Source of the DNA: Candidatus Protochlamydia phocaeensis
GTDB lineage: Bacteria > Chlamydiota > Chlamydiia > Chlamydiales > Parachlamydiaceae
Length of the DNA: 64,000 nt
Direction of reading: 5' to 3'
NCBI RefSeq assembly: GCF_001545115.1
Contig: NZ_FCNU01000002.1
Location: 124,001 to 188,000, forward strand
The notes under the pieces were generated by a model that was not told where the DNA came from, ran no database searches, and worked only from the letters and a program-made list of their open reading frames with translations. The number at the start of each line of letters is the position of its first letter. Within the stretch, counting starts at the first letter, position 1. Below, one piece after another: positions 39,919-49,387 of the stretch. A program made the translations under genes and the position numbers.

Positions 39919-40584
39919 ATGCTAAAAACTGCCTCACAATTTTCACTGTTATGGATAATGAGCATGTTGGCTTTACTGGTGGAAAGCTGTCAAACTCAAT
40001 CTGTCCCGTTTTCCGAATGGACTTGGCAAATCTTGAATGGACGAGAAGAAAAGCCTGGCGATCCCCGCCCGTCTCTTTACCGGGCCAAAGTTCCGCTTGC
40101 CTGGATACGCAAAGATCCCGCACCGACCGATTCCATTATCGATACGACAAAGCCCATTTGTGAATTTTATATTCCCACCGAAAAAGAGCCTCTCCGCTTA
40201 ACTATTCACACGTTTCCCGTTATATCCGCAGAATCGAGAATTCCTCCCTCAGCGCAAGTAGCCCGCTGGAAAAATCAATTTGACGCGCTCGACCCGCTGC
40301 ATGTTTATGTAAAATCCCTTTCTCAGGGAGGTTTTATCGGGCTCCTGCTGGAAGCTCATGGCATCTATCAAGGCCAAAAACAAGTCATGCTGGGATGGAG
40401 CGTGCAATTAGCCCCCGAATATGATCGGATGCTTGCAATCAGCAGCTCTTTTGATAAGCAGCGTAGAGCAGATTACACAATTAAAATAGTCGGCGCTCCG
40501 GAACTAATAGACAAGCATCGGCACGCTTTATTTTTATTTGCCAACTCCTTTGAACTAATAGAAGAACTTCCTCATCCTTTATGA
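39919..40584 (+). CDS. Hypothetical exported protein, possible lipoprotein
   Basis: I do not recognise this 221-residue protein. It has an N-terminal signal-like helix (FSLLWIMSMLALLVESC), with Cys at a place compatible with a lipobox, though Glu at -2 is unusual. The rest is soluble. Its stop overlaps the ResB-like gene's start (ATGA), which suggests translational coupling and a role on the periplasmic side linked to cytochrome c assembly or heme delivery. That function is inferred from context only. Confidence 0.65.
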   Translation: MLKTASQFSLLWIMSMLALLVESCQTQSVPFSEWTWQILNGREEKPGDPRPSLYRAKVPLAWIRKDPAPTDSIIDTTKPICEFYIPTEKEPLRLTIHTFPVISAESRIPPSAQVARWKNQFDALDPLHVYVKSLSQGGFIGLLLEAHGIYQGQKQVMLGWSVQLAPEYDRMLAISSSFDKQRRADYTIKIVGAPELIDKHRHALFLFANSFELIEELPHPL

Positions 40585-42983
40585 AATGGATTAAACGCTG
40601 TTTTCATTTCCTTGGCAGTATTTACTTCGCCATTATCTTAATTGCGACTGTTGCAACTGCTGTCGCCGTTGGGACGATCCTGGAAAGCCAGGCCGATTCC
40701 CATCTATTTGCAGCACAATGGACCTATCACCATCCTTTATTCGCTTTTTTGCTTTGGCTCTTTTTTATCAATATTCTTTTCTCCGCTTTGCGGCGCTGGC
40801 CTTTCAAGCCCCACCATATTCCCTTCCTCATCACGCATTTCGGCCTGCTCATGATGATTGGAGGAACGTTAGTTAAAAATCGAAAAGGGCTTCAAGGAAA
40901 CTTAAGCCTGTGGGAAGGCAGCGGCAGCCAAATGCTCCATCTTCCGCAAACGTATGCCCTTTTGATTGAAAAGAAGAACGCCCCTGCTGACATTACCCGC
41001 CACGTCTATCCCGTCTCCTTGGAAGGCAGGCAGATCTATCAAACCGATCCCTTTTCTTCTCTTAAAATCAAAGTCTTAGGCAGTGTGCCTCATGTCAATG
41101 AAAGATGGGAAACATGGATCAAAGGCGATCGCTTGCAAATCATCGGCCTTCCCTCTTTGCCCGTTCAAGAGTGGAAGGAAAGAGAAGAGACTTCTACTGG
41201 AGCTATTCTTCCTTTAGAAGGCCAGAATTGGCACGTAGAAGCCTTGCGCACCGATCACCTTCAAGAGGCCATCCGCCATATCTACTTAGATAATCTGACT
41301 TTGCGCCTTTCCTCAAAGCAAGACGCCGCCCAATCATTTGAAGGCCCTTTAAAAGACATTCTCGCCCATCCTCTTTCTTGGAATGGAGGCACGCTCTCTG
41401 CTCAGCTCCTGCTCGCTTATTCGCCCATTTCCGGCTTTGGACAACCGATGCTTGAAATTGAATGGCAAGAAGAAAGCAAAACACGGAAAGAGCGCTTTCA
41501 AATCGCACTGAATGGCAGCCAATCCCTTTATGCCGTCTCGGCTGAAGGGGAATGGCCTAAATCGTCGATCTTTCAAATTGATCTTCAACGCCCCACCCCC
41601 ATTCTTTTAGCGTTGGAAGACTCGCATCGCGATACGTTTTTATTTGCATTTGACCGGCATGGAAGAGTACAAGGCAAAGCCTTTCGTCAAGGTCATTTGG
41701 AGACGCTTTATACTTATGACCAAGGATTTGGCGGCTATACGGTCCACGCCTTATTCCCCCATCCCGCGTTTCCTTCCGGAAGAAAAGACAAAGAAGAAGC
41801 GGATCGACATTTTTTAGTCCAGCAGCTTCGGCAAGCCTTCGATTCTCCCGCCCGCCTGGCGCCTCCTTTAGAGGTTTTTCAAAAAGCCTGCCAGGCCGCT
41901 CAAGTTCCCTTCGCAGAAACCTTGGTCGAATTCCTTGTTGAGTGGAACAATTATCCTGGCTTGCTTTATTCCGCAACGCCCGCTAGTCCGGTGCTTGCCA
42001 AGGCCATTCAACACATCAATTGGTCAGCTATTCCGCCAAAAGATTTGGAAGGCTGCCGATGGATCTGCCAATTGTTTCAGCAGCTTGACTATGCTTATCA
42101 AGAAGGAAAAGGCCTGTTTCCTTTTCTGCAAGAGCATCGGTGGCCTTTTTTAGCGGATCTCTCGGACCAAAGGGAAAAAGAACCTGAAAAAGACCTTCTC
42201 GCGCTTTTGGCCCAGCAAGTGCTCTCGATTGCCGCTTATTTGCCTCCGCTGGATGAAGAAAGCGACTTTTCTTTAAGCGCGCAGGCGCATCTTTTATCCG
42301 CTTATCTTAAAGGTTATGATATTACTTATGCCTCGCTTAATCCTTTACCGAAACAAGGCCTGGAGACATTCGATCGCCTGGAGGCGTATTGGAAAAGTGA
42401 AAAATTTTTCCAGGCCGATAAGCCTTCTTCTTTGTTCCTTTCGGTTGAGACTCCATTGTCTATCTGCTACCGTACAGAGCCCTCTCAGAAATTAGAAGAC
42501 AACCGGCCCTGCCTCTTTTTAGAAGTGCAAGAAGGCGAGAAAAAACAGTTTCTGTCTTTAGCGTATGATCCTTCCGGATTCGGATTAAAATGGCCCATGC
42601 TGAATGGCGATTATCTGATTCGTTTTCAACCGCAAATCATCGAGCTTCCCTATCGCCTGCGTCTGCGCCAAGCCCGTCAAATTAATTATCCCCACTCGCA
42701 ACAACCATTTAGCTATGAAGGAGATGTGTTGATAACCGGACAAGATGGCCAATCGGTGGAAAAAACGCTGAGCATGAACCACGTGCACGAAACATGGGAT
42801 GGATACCGCTTCTACTTAGCCGGGATGAGCGCTCCTTCGGACCAATCGGCCAAGCGCGTTCAGTTGGCAGTCAATCACGATCCAGCTAAATATATTCTCA
42901 CCTATCCGGGCGCTTTGATTGTCACGATCGGCACCTTTTTACTCTTTTGGCTGCGCCCTTATCGCAAGAAAAGGGATCCTTAA
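40581..42983 (+). CDS. ResB/CcsB-type cytochrome c assembly protein
   Basis: The 800-residue protein has the ResB arrangement: three N-terminal membrane helices (FHFLGSIYFAIILIATVATAVAVG is the first, described here by FLGSIYFAIIL, followed by HPLFAFLLWLFFINILF and HIPFLITHFGLLMMIGG), a very large periplasmic domain and a final helix (ALIVTIGTFLLFWL) with a basic end. System II cytochrome c maturation uses ResB with CcsA to deliver and attach heme. It is longer than typical ResB (450-550). The partner gene CcsA lies 3.5 kb downstream on the same strand, with two opposite genes in between. Confidence 0.85.
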   Translation: MKWIKRCFHFLGSIYFAIILIATVATAVAVGTILESQADSHLFAAQWTYHHPLFAFLLWLFFINILFSALRRWPFKPHHIPFLITHFGLLMMIGGTLVKNRKGLQGNLSLWEGSGSQMLHLPQTYALLIEKKNAPADITRHVYPVSLEGRQIYQTDPFSSLKIKVLGSVPHVNERWETWIKGDRLQIIGLPSLPVQEWKEREETSTGAILPLEGQNWHVEALRTDHLQEAIRHIYLDNLTLRLSSKQDAAQSFEGPLKDILAHPLSWNGGTLSAQLLLAYSPISGFGQPMLEIEWQEESKTRKERFQIALNGSQSLYAVSAEGEWPKSSIFQIDLQRPTPILLALEDSHRDTFLFAFDRHGRVQGKAFRQGHLETLYTYDQGFGGYTVHALFPHPAFPSGRKDKEEADRHFLVQQLRQAFDSPARLAPPLEVFQKACQAAQVPFAETLVEFLVEWNNYPGLLYSATPASPVLAKAIQHINWSAIPPKDLEGCRWICQLFQQLDYAYQEGKGLFPFLQEHRWPFLADLSDQREKEPEKDLLALLAQQVLSIAAYLPPLDEESDFSLSAQAHLLSAYLKGYDITYASLNPLPKQGLETFDRLEAYWKSEKFFQADKPSSLFLSVETPLSICYRTEPSQKLEDNRPCLFLEVQEGEKKQFLSLAYDPSGFGLKWPMLNGDYLIRFQPQIIELPYRLRLRQARQINYPHSQQPFSYEGDVLITGQDGQSVEKTLSMNHVHETWDGYRFYLAGMSAPSDQSAKRVQLAVNHDPAKYILTYPGALIVTIGTFLLFWLRPYRKKRDP

Positions 42984-42996
42984 CAAAACAGTTAAT

Positions 42997-43035
42997 AACC
43001 TGAGTTTTGCTCCTCACAAGCAAGGACATCAGGTT
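42997..43035. terminator. Hairpin between convergent genes
   Basis: AACCTGA (42997-43003) and TCAGGTT (43029-43035) pair over 7 bp, with an inner TTGC/GCAA. It sits exactly between the ResB-like stop and the LRR-NEL stop and could end both transcripts, but there is no T run. Confidence 0.4.
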
Positions 43036-43038
43036 CCA

Positions 43039-44982
43039 TTAAGCCGCTTCTTCCTCCCTTAGGATTTGCTGAGTCAGGATATAATAAGGATTCCATACCG
43101 TTTTTTCCTTCTCTTGAAAAGTTTGGTAAAACTGTTCAGCAGCTGAGTCGCTATCTTCTAGCTGGCTAAGCGCCTCTGCCTTCCGCTCTTGGCAGGCTTG
43201 GTCGATTTCGGCAAAACCGGCGCATTTTTGAAGGGCTGCTTTCCAAACCGGATGCTTTAGCAAAAGCTCGCCTTGTTTGTCCGGACCTGTTTCAGCTAAG
43301 ATTTGCGCTTTGGCCGCTTCAATATCTTCCGCTGTCACATCGGCTAAGCGCTCATAGAGCATTTCTTTCGCTTCTAAGGGAAGTTTCAGTTCGTCTTTTA
43401 ACTTGATTTCATAGAAAAGATGGACTTCAATTTGATCCACAATGTGCATCTGCCGGCATTTTTGTTCGGCGATGCGGTTGAGCCTGTCATAGCGCTCGGC
43501 TCCAATAAGGAGCGCTTTGAGCTCTTGCAAGCTAAGATTGCCGCTTTGGCACATTTTGACATGCAGGCAAAGGAGATTATAGCTCAATTCAACCCTATCC
43601 CCGCAAGTCCCTGTCGCATCAGCCATGATTTGATAAGCTATTTGCAACTTCCCTTCATCCGCCTCTTCCACCATCCAACTCAATAACTCTTGAACGTTAT
43701 CTTTGACCGTTTGCATTTGAGTACGATAACTGGCTATTTCAATTAATCGCTTTAGCCAGTCAAATAAAACAGGCTTCTGCATAGAGGACAAGCGCTCTAG
43801 TAGCTTTTGTTTGCACTGCTCATCGCACCAATTCACCAAAACAGCTTTTAAGTCCCCTTCTTGTTCTCTTGAAATAATTCTTCTTCGATCTTGCCAAGAG
43901 AAAATAATTTGAGGTCCTTGATAATTTTCATTTTGCATTCTAATGAGAGCTTGTTCGATCACCTGCTCGCTAAAAGGATTTCCCTGTAATATCACTCTGC
44001 ATGATGCAGGAAGACGATAAAGAGTTTCCGGAACTGTTTGAAGCCGATTATGACTAAGATCTAAATAGCTGAGTCTGGTTAAATGACCTAAACTGTCTGG
44101 AATTTCCTGAAGCTGATTATTTTGAAAATCTACCTGTTGAAGATTGGTCAACTGACCGATGCTATCTGGAATCTGCCGAAGCCGATTATTACGACTAAAC
44201 AAATAGTGAAGATTGCCCAAATGACCGATGCTATCTGGAAGCTCCCGGAGCTGATTTCCGTTAATTCTCAATTCTTGAAGACTCTCTAATTGGCCTATAG
44301 TCTCCGGAATGGATTGAAGCGAATTGTCCGAAAGAAATAAATTTTGAAGATTGCCCAAATGACCGACAGTGTCCGGAAGCTCCTCAAGCCGATTATTCGA
44401 AACATATAAATATTGAAGAGCGGCTAAATCACCTATACTGTCCGGAAGTTTCTGAAGCTGATTGCCATTAAGCCATAATTCTCGAAGATTGCCCAAATGA
44501 CCGATGCTATCTGGAAGTCCTCGAAGCTCATTACTCATAGATAAACTTTCAAGAGCAGTTAAATGCTCAATGCTATTTGAAAGGGCAGCAAGATGAACCC
44601 GTCCAAGATGGAGATTGGTATTATTTCTAGTTAATCGAGAAGCATAATAAATAAAATGACTGAGGTCATATTGGCTGCACTGGATAGGAAAGGTTAAACC
44701 GGTTGGATTGGCAACCACAACAATAATTTCCTTTTTTCCGTAGATGCCTTCTCTCCAGTATGCTTTTGTGTCTGAAGATAAAGAAAACGATCCAGTGAAC
44801 AAATTCGAAATAATCTTGTATACAACAAGGGCTATCTGGCCAATCCGATCTACTAAACAAAGATGACTGTTTTTAATTTGATAATAGCATTTTCTTCCAT
44901 TCTCGGTTTGATCGACTAATTGAAAAGAATTTGCTGCCCGATCAAATACAAAAGGGTGAAAGTTAGAATGGAAAACTTGCAT
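43039..44982 (-). CDS. LRR protein with NEL-type E3 ubiquitin ligase domain
   Basis: The 647-residue protein has an N-terminal unknown region (1-125), about nine LRRs of 23 residues (about 130-335, consensus LPDSIGHLGNLxxL), and a helical C-terminal domain (about 340-640) that matches the novel E3 ligase (NEL) family of IpaH and SspH. The catalytic motif is visible as ATGTCGDRVELSYNLL, with Cys460 in a C-x-D arrangement. NEL proteins are type III effectors that ubiquitinate host proteins by a Cys-thioester mechanism, with the LRRs choosing the target. No signal peptide is present. It interrupts the cytochrome c gene pair. Confidence 0.85.
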   Translation of the reverse strand: MQVFHSNFHPFVFDRAANSFQLVDQTENGRKCYYQIKNSHLCLVDRIGQIALVVYKIISNLFTGSFSLSSDTKAYWREGIYGKKEIIVVVANPTGLTFPIQCSQYDLSHFIYYASRLTRNNTNLHLGRVHLAALSNSIEHLTALESLSMSNELRGLPDSIGHLGNLRELWLNGNQLQKLPDSIGDLAALQYLYVSNNRLEELPDTVGHLGNLQNLFLSDNSLQSIPETIGQLESLQELRINGNQLRELPDSIGHLGNLHYLFSRNNRLRQIPDSIGQLTNLQQVDFQNNQLQEIPDSLGHLTRLSYLDLSHNRLQTVPETLYRLPASCRVILQGNPFSEQVIEQALIRMQNENYQGPQIIFSWQDRRRIISREQEGDLKAVLVNWCDEQCKQKLLERLSSMQKPVLFDWLKRLIEIASYRTQMQTVKDNVQELLSWMVEEADEGKLQIAYQIMADATGTCGDRVELSYNLLCLHVKMCQSGNLSLQELKALLIGAERYDRLNRIAEQKCRQMHIVDQIEVHLFYEIKLKDELKLPLEAKEMLYERLADVTAEDIEAAKAQILAETGPDKQGELLLKHPVWKAALQKCAGFAEIDQACQERKAEALSQLEDSDSAAEQFYQTFQEKEKTVWNPYYILTQQILREEEAA

Positions 44983-45499
44983 GATAAATACAATTCCTAA
45001 TTTTTTGTAAAACCAATTATCGACCCATTAGTTTATAACTATTACTATTGTTTAAAAAAAATTAAAACATTCAAAACCACAAATTTTATCTAACTAGAAA
45101 TTAACAGGAAATAAATTTCATTTTCAGGCTGGAATTCTTCTTAAAAGAAGAAAATCATAAAGAAAAGACGCGAGGATAAGTGGCAATATAAATATAGGAT
45201 TTGAGAGAGGGTGGGAGCTAAAAAGAGGGATTAAAACTGCTAAGAGGGGTGTATTAGAAACGCTAATGACCAAGATTCGCGTTCTTTTCCCTAGGAGGCA
45301 ATCCTCTCAAATATACGATTAGTATGGGTTTTGATCTCCTCTCTAAGAGGCATTTTAAAAAGAAGACATTTAACACCATCTGCAACAGCCTTAAACTGTG
45401 CCACTTGCGGGACTTGTTTAGCCTAGCAAGGTTTTCTTTTATTCCTGTCACTCAAATTTTAGGTTTTAGGACAGTCTCTCATGGCTTAACCTCTTTGCT
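44983..45499. other. Gene-free gap upstream of the LRR-NEL gene
   Basis: This 517-bp gap is AT-rich near the LRR-NEL gene, where its promoter must lie. It carries a repeat copy at about 45257-45290 (AAACGCTAATGACCAAGATTCGC) and the motif GGTTTTAGGACAGTC at about 45465, found also at 583-592. No convincing gene is visible. Confidence 0.45.
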
Positions 45500-46240
45500 T
45501 CAAGCAAAGATCTCTTCGAAGAAGCGTTTCATGGCTGACCAGGAACGCGCATTGGCTTTGGGCTCAAAATACAAGCCGCTTTCTTTATCATGTTGATTGG
45601 GAGTTGTGAAAGAATGCCCGGCTAAGCCGTATGTATTGAATTGCCAATCCACTTGAGCATCCGTCATTTCTTTTTCCAAATGAAGAATGTCTGCTTGAGA
45701 AACCAGCGGATCATGATAGCCGTGCAGGACTAATAAGGCTCCATGGACAGGAGTGGCGATGGGAACGGTTTTAGCTTGAATATTATCTCTGTGGCTGCCT
45801 AAAACTCCATGAAAGCTGACAGCCCCTTTAATGGAAGCGCCGCTGCGCAGCAATTCAATAGAGGCCAAGCCTCCAAAGCAAAAACCAATCACGCCTATTC
45901 TTCCCGCATCCACTAAGTCTATCTGGCGCAGCGCTCCTAAGGCTGCTTTCATGCGCGCCTGCAAAAGAGCTCTGTCGGCAAACAAGGGAGCCATTAAAGA
46001 CATCGCCTCGTCGGCATCTTTAGCCACCTTGCCATTGCCATAAGGATCGAGCGCAAAACCGATATAGCCCAATTCGGCAAGCGCACGCGCCTTTTGACAT
46101 GCAAACTCATCCCGGCCCATCCAAGTAGGGGCAATAAGTACAGCCGGGCGTTTCTGGTCCGGGGCTTCTTCCCGATAAGCCAAAAAACCTTTAAATGTTT
46201 CAACCCCTATATGATAAGTCACCTCTTCGTGGTGGATCAT
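45500..46240 (-). CDS. Dienelactone hydrolase-family protein
   Basis: The 246-residue alpha/beta hydrolase has the nucleophile motif GFCFGG with Cys121, Asp177 in HGYHDPLV and His208 in GLAGHSFT, which is the Cys-His-Asp triad of the dienelactone hydrolase family. It is cytoplasmic. The substrate is unknown: no aromatic degradation genes are near, so a general carboxylesterase function is more likely. It sits in reverse orientation between the two cytochrome c assembly genes. Confidence 0.88.
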   Translation of the reverse strand: MIHHEEVTYHIGVETFKGFLAYREEAPDQKRPAVLIAPTWMGRDEFACQKARALAELGYIGFALDPYGNGKVAKDADEAMSLMAPLFADRALLQARMKAALGALRQIDLVDAGRIGVIGFCFGGLASIELLRSGASIKGAVSFHGVLGSHRDNIQAKTVPIATPVHGALLVLHGYHDPLVSQADILHLEKEMTDAQVDWQFNTYGLAGHSFTTPNQHDKESGLYFEPKANARSWSAMKRFFEEIFA

Positions 46241-46462
46241 ATTAAAACCTTTCCTTCATTCCATACTTGATTTGCCGCATCCTCTTATGAAAATGAGTTT
46301 TGAGGCTAGGGCGTGTTCCTTTTCTATTAGCTTAAGTGGCATAAAAGAACAAGAGAACTTACAGGCTTACCGGCGTTTTTTTACATCTGCGCTCTCGCCT
46401 TCTCAAGTCTTCTCAGTTGACAAGCGACTTTCCGAAGTGTTAACAAGGTAGACTATAAAAAA

Positions 46463-48580
46463 ATGCCTATCGCGGATGAATTGATGACAAGCGCTCGCCT
46501 TTCTTTCTTTTTCAGTTGCCTGCTTTGCTTTTTTTCTTGTTTTTCTCTTTTAGCGTCTTCGTCCCTCTATCCCGTTCTCTATAAGGGACGGTTCCGTCCC
46601 CCAGACGCCTATGCCCGTTTATGGCTTCAAGATGTTTACCATGCACAAGCCCTGAAAAAAGAAGATTTAGCCGCTTTTCATTTAGAAACATCTTCTGCTT
46701 TGGACTTCTTATGGCAGCTGGAGGCAAAAGGCCACCAGCCTTTTATTCATGCGCCTCTATTTTGGATTCAATCCGCAGACATCAAACGCCTAGCACGCTT
46801 AGATCTTTTAAGAAATCGGTTTAGCTACCAAGAGCTCACTCAAGCCCTTTACGTTGATCCAGAATCCAGTCAATCCATTTTTAATTTGTTGGCCACCTAT
46901 CATTTTCTGCAAAGCTATTTCGATGCATCCAATCGCAGCCGAGCCGAGCGGATAGAACTTGTTAAATTACTACCCGGCTTATGGGTACAATGGAAAGAAA
47001 ATGATCTTAAGGTTGCCGCCCTGCCCCCTTCAGCTCCCTGGCCCTTTTTGCAAGTTGGACAGCAGCTTGCAGCAAACATCCGTCCCTCTTCTCTTGAATG
47101 GCTGAAACAGAATAAAAAAATAGCCGAAGACCTGTCCACCCTTACCGGTTCGCTCCTGCAATTCGAAAGCCTGTCTTCCCCCCCTTTTCAAGCAGAGCAA
47201 GCGTATATAAAACTCTTTGACACCCTTCACAGCCAGCAGGTGCCACCTAAACAAATCGCCTCCATTTTAGAAAAAGAGTATCCTCTCCTGCAGAGATTAA
47301 AAGCCGCAGGCCCTCTTTTTAAGGCTCTTCCTGCCAGCCAATCGGAAGAGTGGTACTCTTTGCAGGCTTTAAATACCCAGGTCTATAGCAAAGAACAGAA
47401 TCGCTTACTGCCTATCGGCAATTTCACCTCGTTTTCCAACGAAGATTTTGAGCGCATACGCGATAGCTATTTAGCCTGGGAGCGCGCCTTGCTCGACGGA
47501 GCGGATGGAAGCGCTTCTCAGCTCTTCTATGAACGTTTAGCCTCGGCATTGGAAACCGCCTTCACTTCTTTAGCCGGCCAACCCTACCGAGAGGCGGCAA
47601 ATAAAATGCTCGTCTATCCCTCGCTTAATCAGTTGAAGGCCGAATCTCTTTATTACCACTATCCTTGGATAAAAATTCTCATTCTTTTATACGGGCTGAG
47701 CGCTGTCTTATTGATTTTTGCCCATCGCTTTCCCTCTCCCTCCTTTTTCCACATAAGCGGGATTGGCGTTTTAATGACAGCTTTTATCTGCCATTTCTTT
47801 CTTCTGCTGTGGCGTTGCTACATTTTAAGCCGTCCTCCCGTTTCGAACATGTTTGAAACTGTCATTTATGTTCCGTGGATAGCTGTTTTAGGCGCTCTTA
47901 TTCTCAATCAGTGGCGGCGCAATGCCCTTCTTCTTGCAGCGGCATCCCTAACAGCCATTATTCTGCTCACGCTTTTGGATCTTACCGATCTCAATCACAG
48001 CTTAGATCAAGTCCAAGCCGTCCTGGATTCCCAATTTTGGCTGATCATCCATGTCTTGATGGTGGTCGGAAGCTATGGAATTTTTATTTTAGGCGCCGTC
48101 CTAGGGCATTTTTATCTGGGCTCCTATCTTTATTACCGTCAAGAAACGCCTTTGATGAAGCTTTTGGCCCAGCTCATTCTACAAACCATGTACATGGGAA
48201 CCGCTCTCTTAATTCCGGGCACGATACTGGGGGGCGTCTGGGCAGCCGAAAGCTGGGGCCGCTTTTGGGATTGGGATCCCAAAGAATCCTGGGCCTTTAT
48301 TTCTAGCTGCCTTTATTTGATTTGGATCCATGCATACCGCTTCCATTGCATAGCCAATTTTGGGCTCGCTTTTGGAGCAGTCAGCGGCCTGCTGGCCATT
48401 AGCTTCACTTGGTATGGAGTGAATTATATCTTAGGAACAGGCCTGCATAGCTACGGATTCGGAATTGGAGGCGAAGGGTATTATTATGCCTTTATTGTGG
48501 CTGAAATGCTCTTTTTGCTTTCCGCCCTCGGAGTCTATTTCTTTAATCGGCAGCTTTTCTTTAAAGAAGAGGGGAAATAA
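46463..48580 (+). CDS. ccsA: CcsA/ResC-type cytochrome c assembly protein
   Basis: The 705-residue protein has a large N-terminal extracytoplasmic part after a signal-anchor helix (about residues 10-35), then from about residue 395 a bundle of membrane helices with the tryptophan-rich heme-handling motif GGVWAAESWGRFWDWDPKE and the periplasmic histidines of the HisP type. This is the heme lyase half of System II. The long N-terminal part, about 380 residues, is not seen in standard CcsA proteins but similar extensions occur in large CcsBA fusions. Ribosome binding is weak (AAGG 13 nt upstream). Confidence 0.85.
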   Translation: MPIADELMTSARLSFFFSCLLCFFSCFSLLASSSLYPVLYKGRFRPPDAYARLWLQDVYHAQALKKEDLAAFHLETSSALDFLWQLEAKGHQPFIHAPLFWIQSADIKRLARLDLLRNRFSYQELTQALYVDPESSQSIFNLLATYHFLQSYFDASNRSRAERIELVKLLPGLWVQWKENDLKVAALPPSAPWPFLQVGQQLAANIRPSSLEWLKQNKKIAEDLSTLTGSLLQFESLSSPPFQAEQAYIKLFDTLHSQQVPPKQIASILEKEYPLLQRLKAAGPLFKALPASQSEEWYSLQALNTQVYSKEQNRLLPIGNFTSFSNEDFERIRDSYLAWERALLDGADGSASQLFYERLASALETAFTSLAGQPYREAANKMLVYPSLNQLKAESLYYHYPWIKILILLYGLSAVLLIFAHRFPSPSFFHISGIGVLMTAFICHFFLLLWRCYILSRPPVSNMFETVIYVPWIAVLGALILNQWRRNALLLAAASLTAIILLTLLDLTDLNHSLDQVQAVLDSQFWLIIHVLMVVGSYGIFILGAVLGHFYLGSYLYYRQETPLMKLLAQLILQTMYMGTALLIPGTILGGVWAAESWGRFWDWDPKESWAFISSCLYLIWIHAYRFHCIANFGLAFGAVSGLLAISFTWYGVNYILGTGLHSYGFGIGGEGYYYAFIVAEMLFLLSALGVYFFNRQLFFKEEGK

Positions 48581-48913
48581 ATTGAGAGTTTAAATCTTTC
48601 ATTCTTAAGAAGAAATGAGACGAATAATGATACGCAATAATCTTGTTTTCTGCTATAATGGGCCTTGAAGCGAATCGTTTAGATAAAGATCTGCAAACTT
48701 CCTTTTTCGATTATCCTTCTTTTTGTTTCTTTCCCAGGTGCATAGCGAATCCCTCTCTTTAATTTATAAATCTTTATTTTAATTTAATCTTCGCCTATTT
48801 AAAAGAGTTGAAAAAAAGTCGTTAAAAACCCTAGTATCGCTCATCGAGCCTTAAATTCTAAAAATAGATTGACAGGGCGATGACAGGGCTAGATTTAACT
48901 AAATGGAACTATC
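48581..48913. promoter_or_regulatory. Intergenic region with candidate extended -10 promoter
   Basis: TGCTATAAT at 48651-48659 is a good extended -10, with no clear -35. A second perfect TTGACA at 48869-48874 lies closer to the next gene but has a poor -10. Nothing coding is visible in the 333 bp. Confidence 0.4.
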
Positions 48914-49387
48914 ATGAAACATATCAAAAGCGAAAGACTAAAAAAGCTTGAAGCCGAATTGAATGATCTCGAGCAATGGCTAAAACTCGGCCTTGTCCCC
49001 AAAAAAGATGTCGATAAGCACAAAGAAGAAATTCAGGCTGTCAAAGCAAAAATCGAAGAAGAAAAAGAGCGCCTCCATTTTCTCAAAGAAAGCGGAGAAG
49101 CTGAAGAATACATCACTCCAAAACGGGCCCCTACTCGCGCAGGCTATAATGATATGCCGACCATTCCCGATATAGACATCGGCGAAACAATTGGCGGAGG
49201 CGAAACAGGCTTTGATATGGAAACCGATGCCATCGAAGTGGATCAGACTTTAGAAGAGCGTGACGAAGAAGACGAAGAAGTCGTAGAGAATGAAGAAGAA
49301 GAGGAAGAGGATGATGAGTCCTATTTTAGCGATCGTAACAGATGGCGCAGAGGCGGGATTATAGATCCAGATGCTAACGATTGGTAA
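48914..49387 (+). CDS. CT053-like acidic coiled-coil protein
   Basis: The 157-residue protein has an N-terminal coiled coil (about 1-70, Lys/Glu/Leu heptads) and an acidic tail with Glu/Asp runs ending in WRRGGIIDPDANDW. It is of unknown function. Its place immediately before hemW, overlapping it by 17 nt, matches CT053 between CT052 (hemN-like) and CT054 (sucA) in C. trachomatis, which is why I relate it to that family. Alternative: an unrelated protein of the same gross composition. Confidence 0.65.
   Translation: MKHIKSERLKKLEAELNDLEQWLKLGLVPKKDVDKHKEEIQAVKAKIEEEKERLHFLKESGEAEEYITPKRAPTRAGYNDMPTIPDIDIGETIGGGETGFDMETDAIEVDQTLEERDEEDEEVVENEEEEEEDDESYFSDRNRWRRGGIIDPDANDW

Noticed and set aside
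46287-46451. 54-residue open frame before ccsA
   Set aside because: It lacks a ribosome binding site, its composition is ordinary, and it ends 12 nt before ccsA. I cannot support it without conservation.
47875-48306. 143-residue frame in another frame of ccsA
   Set aside because: It overlaps the conserved heme-handling region; composition is a shadow of the true frame.
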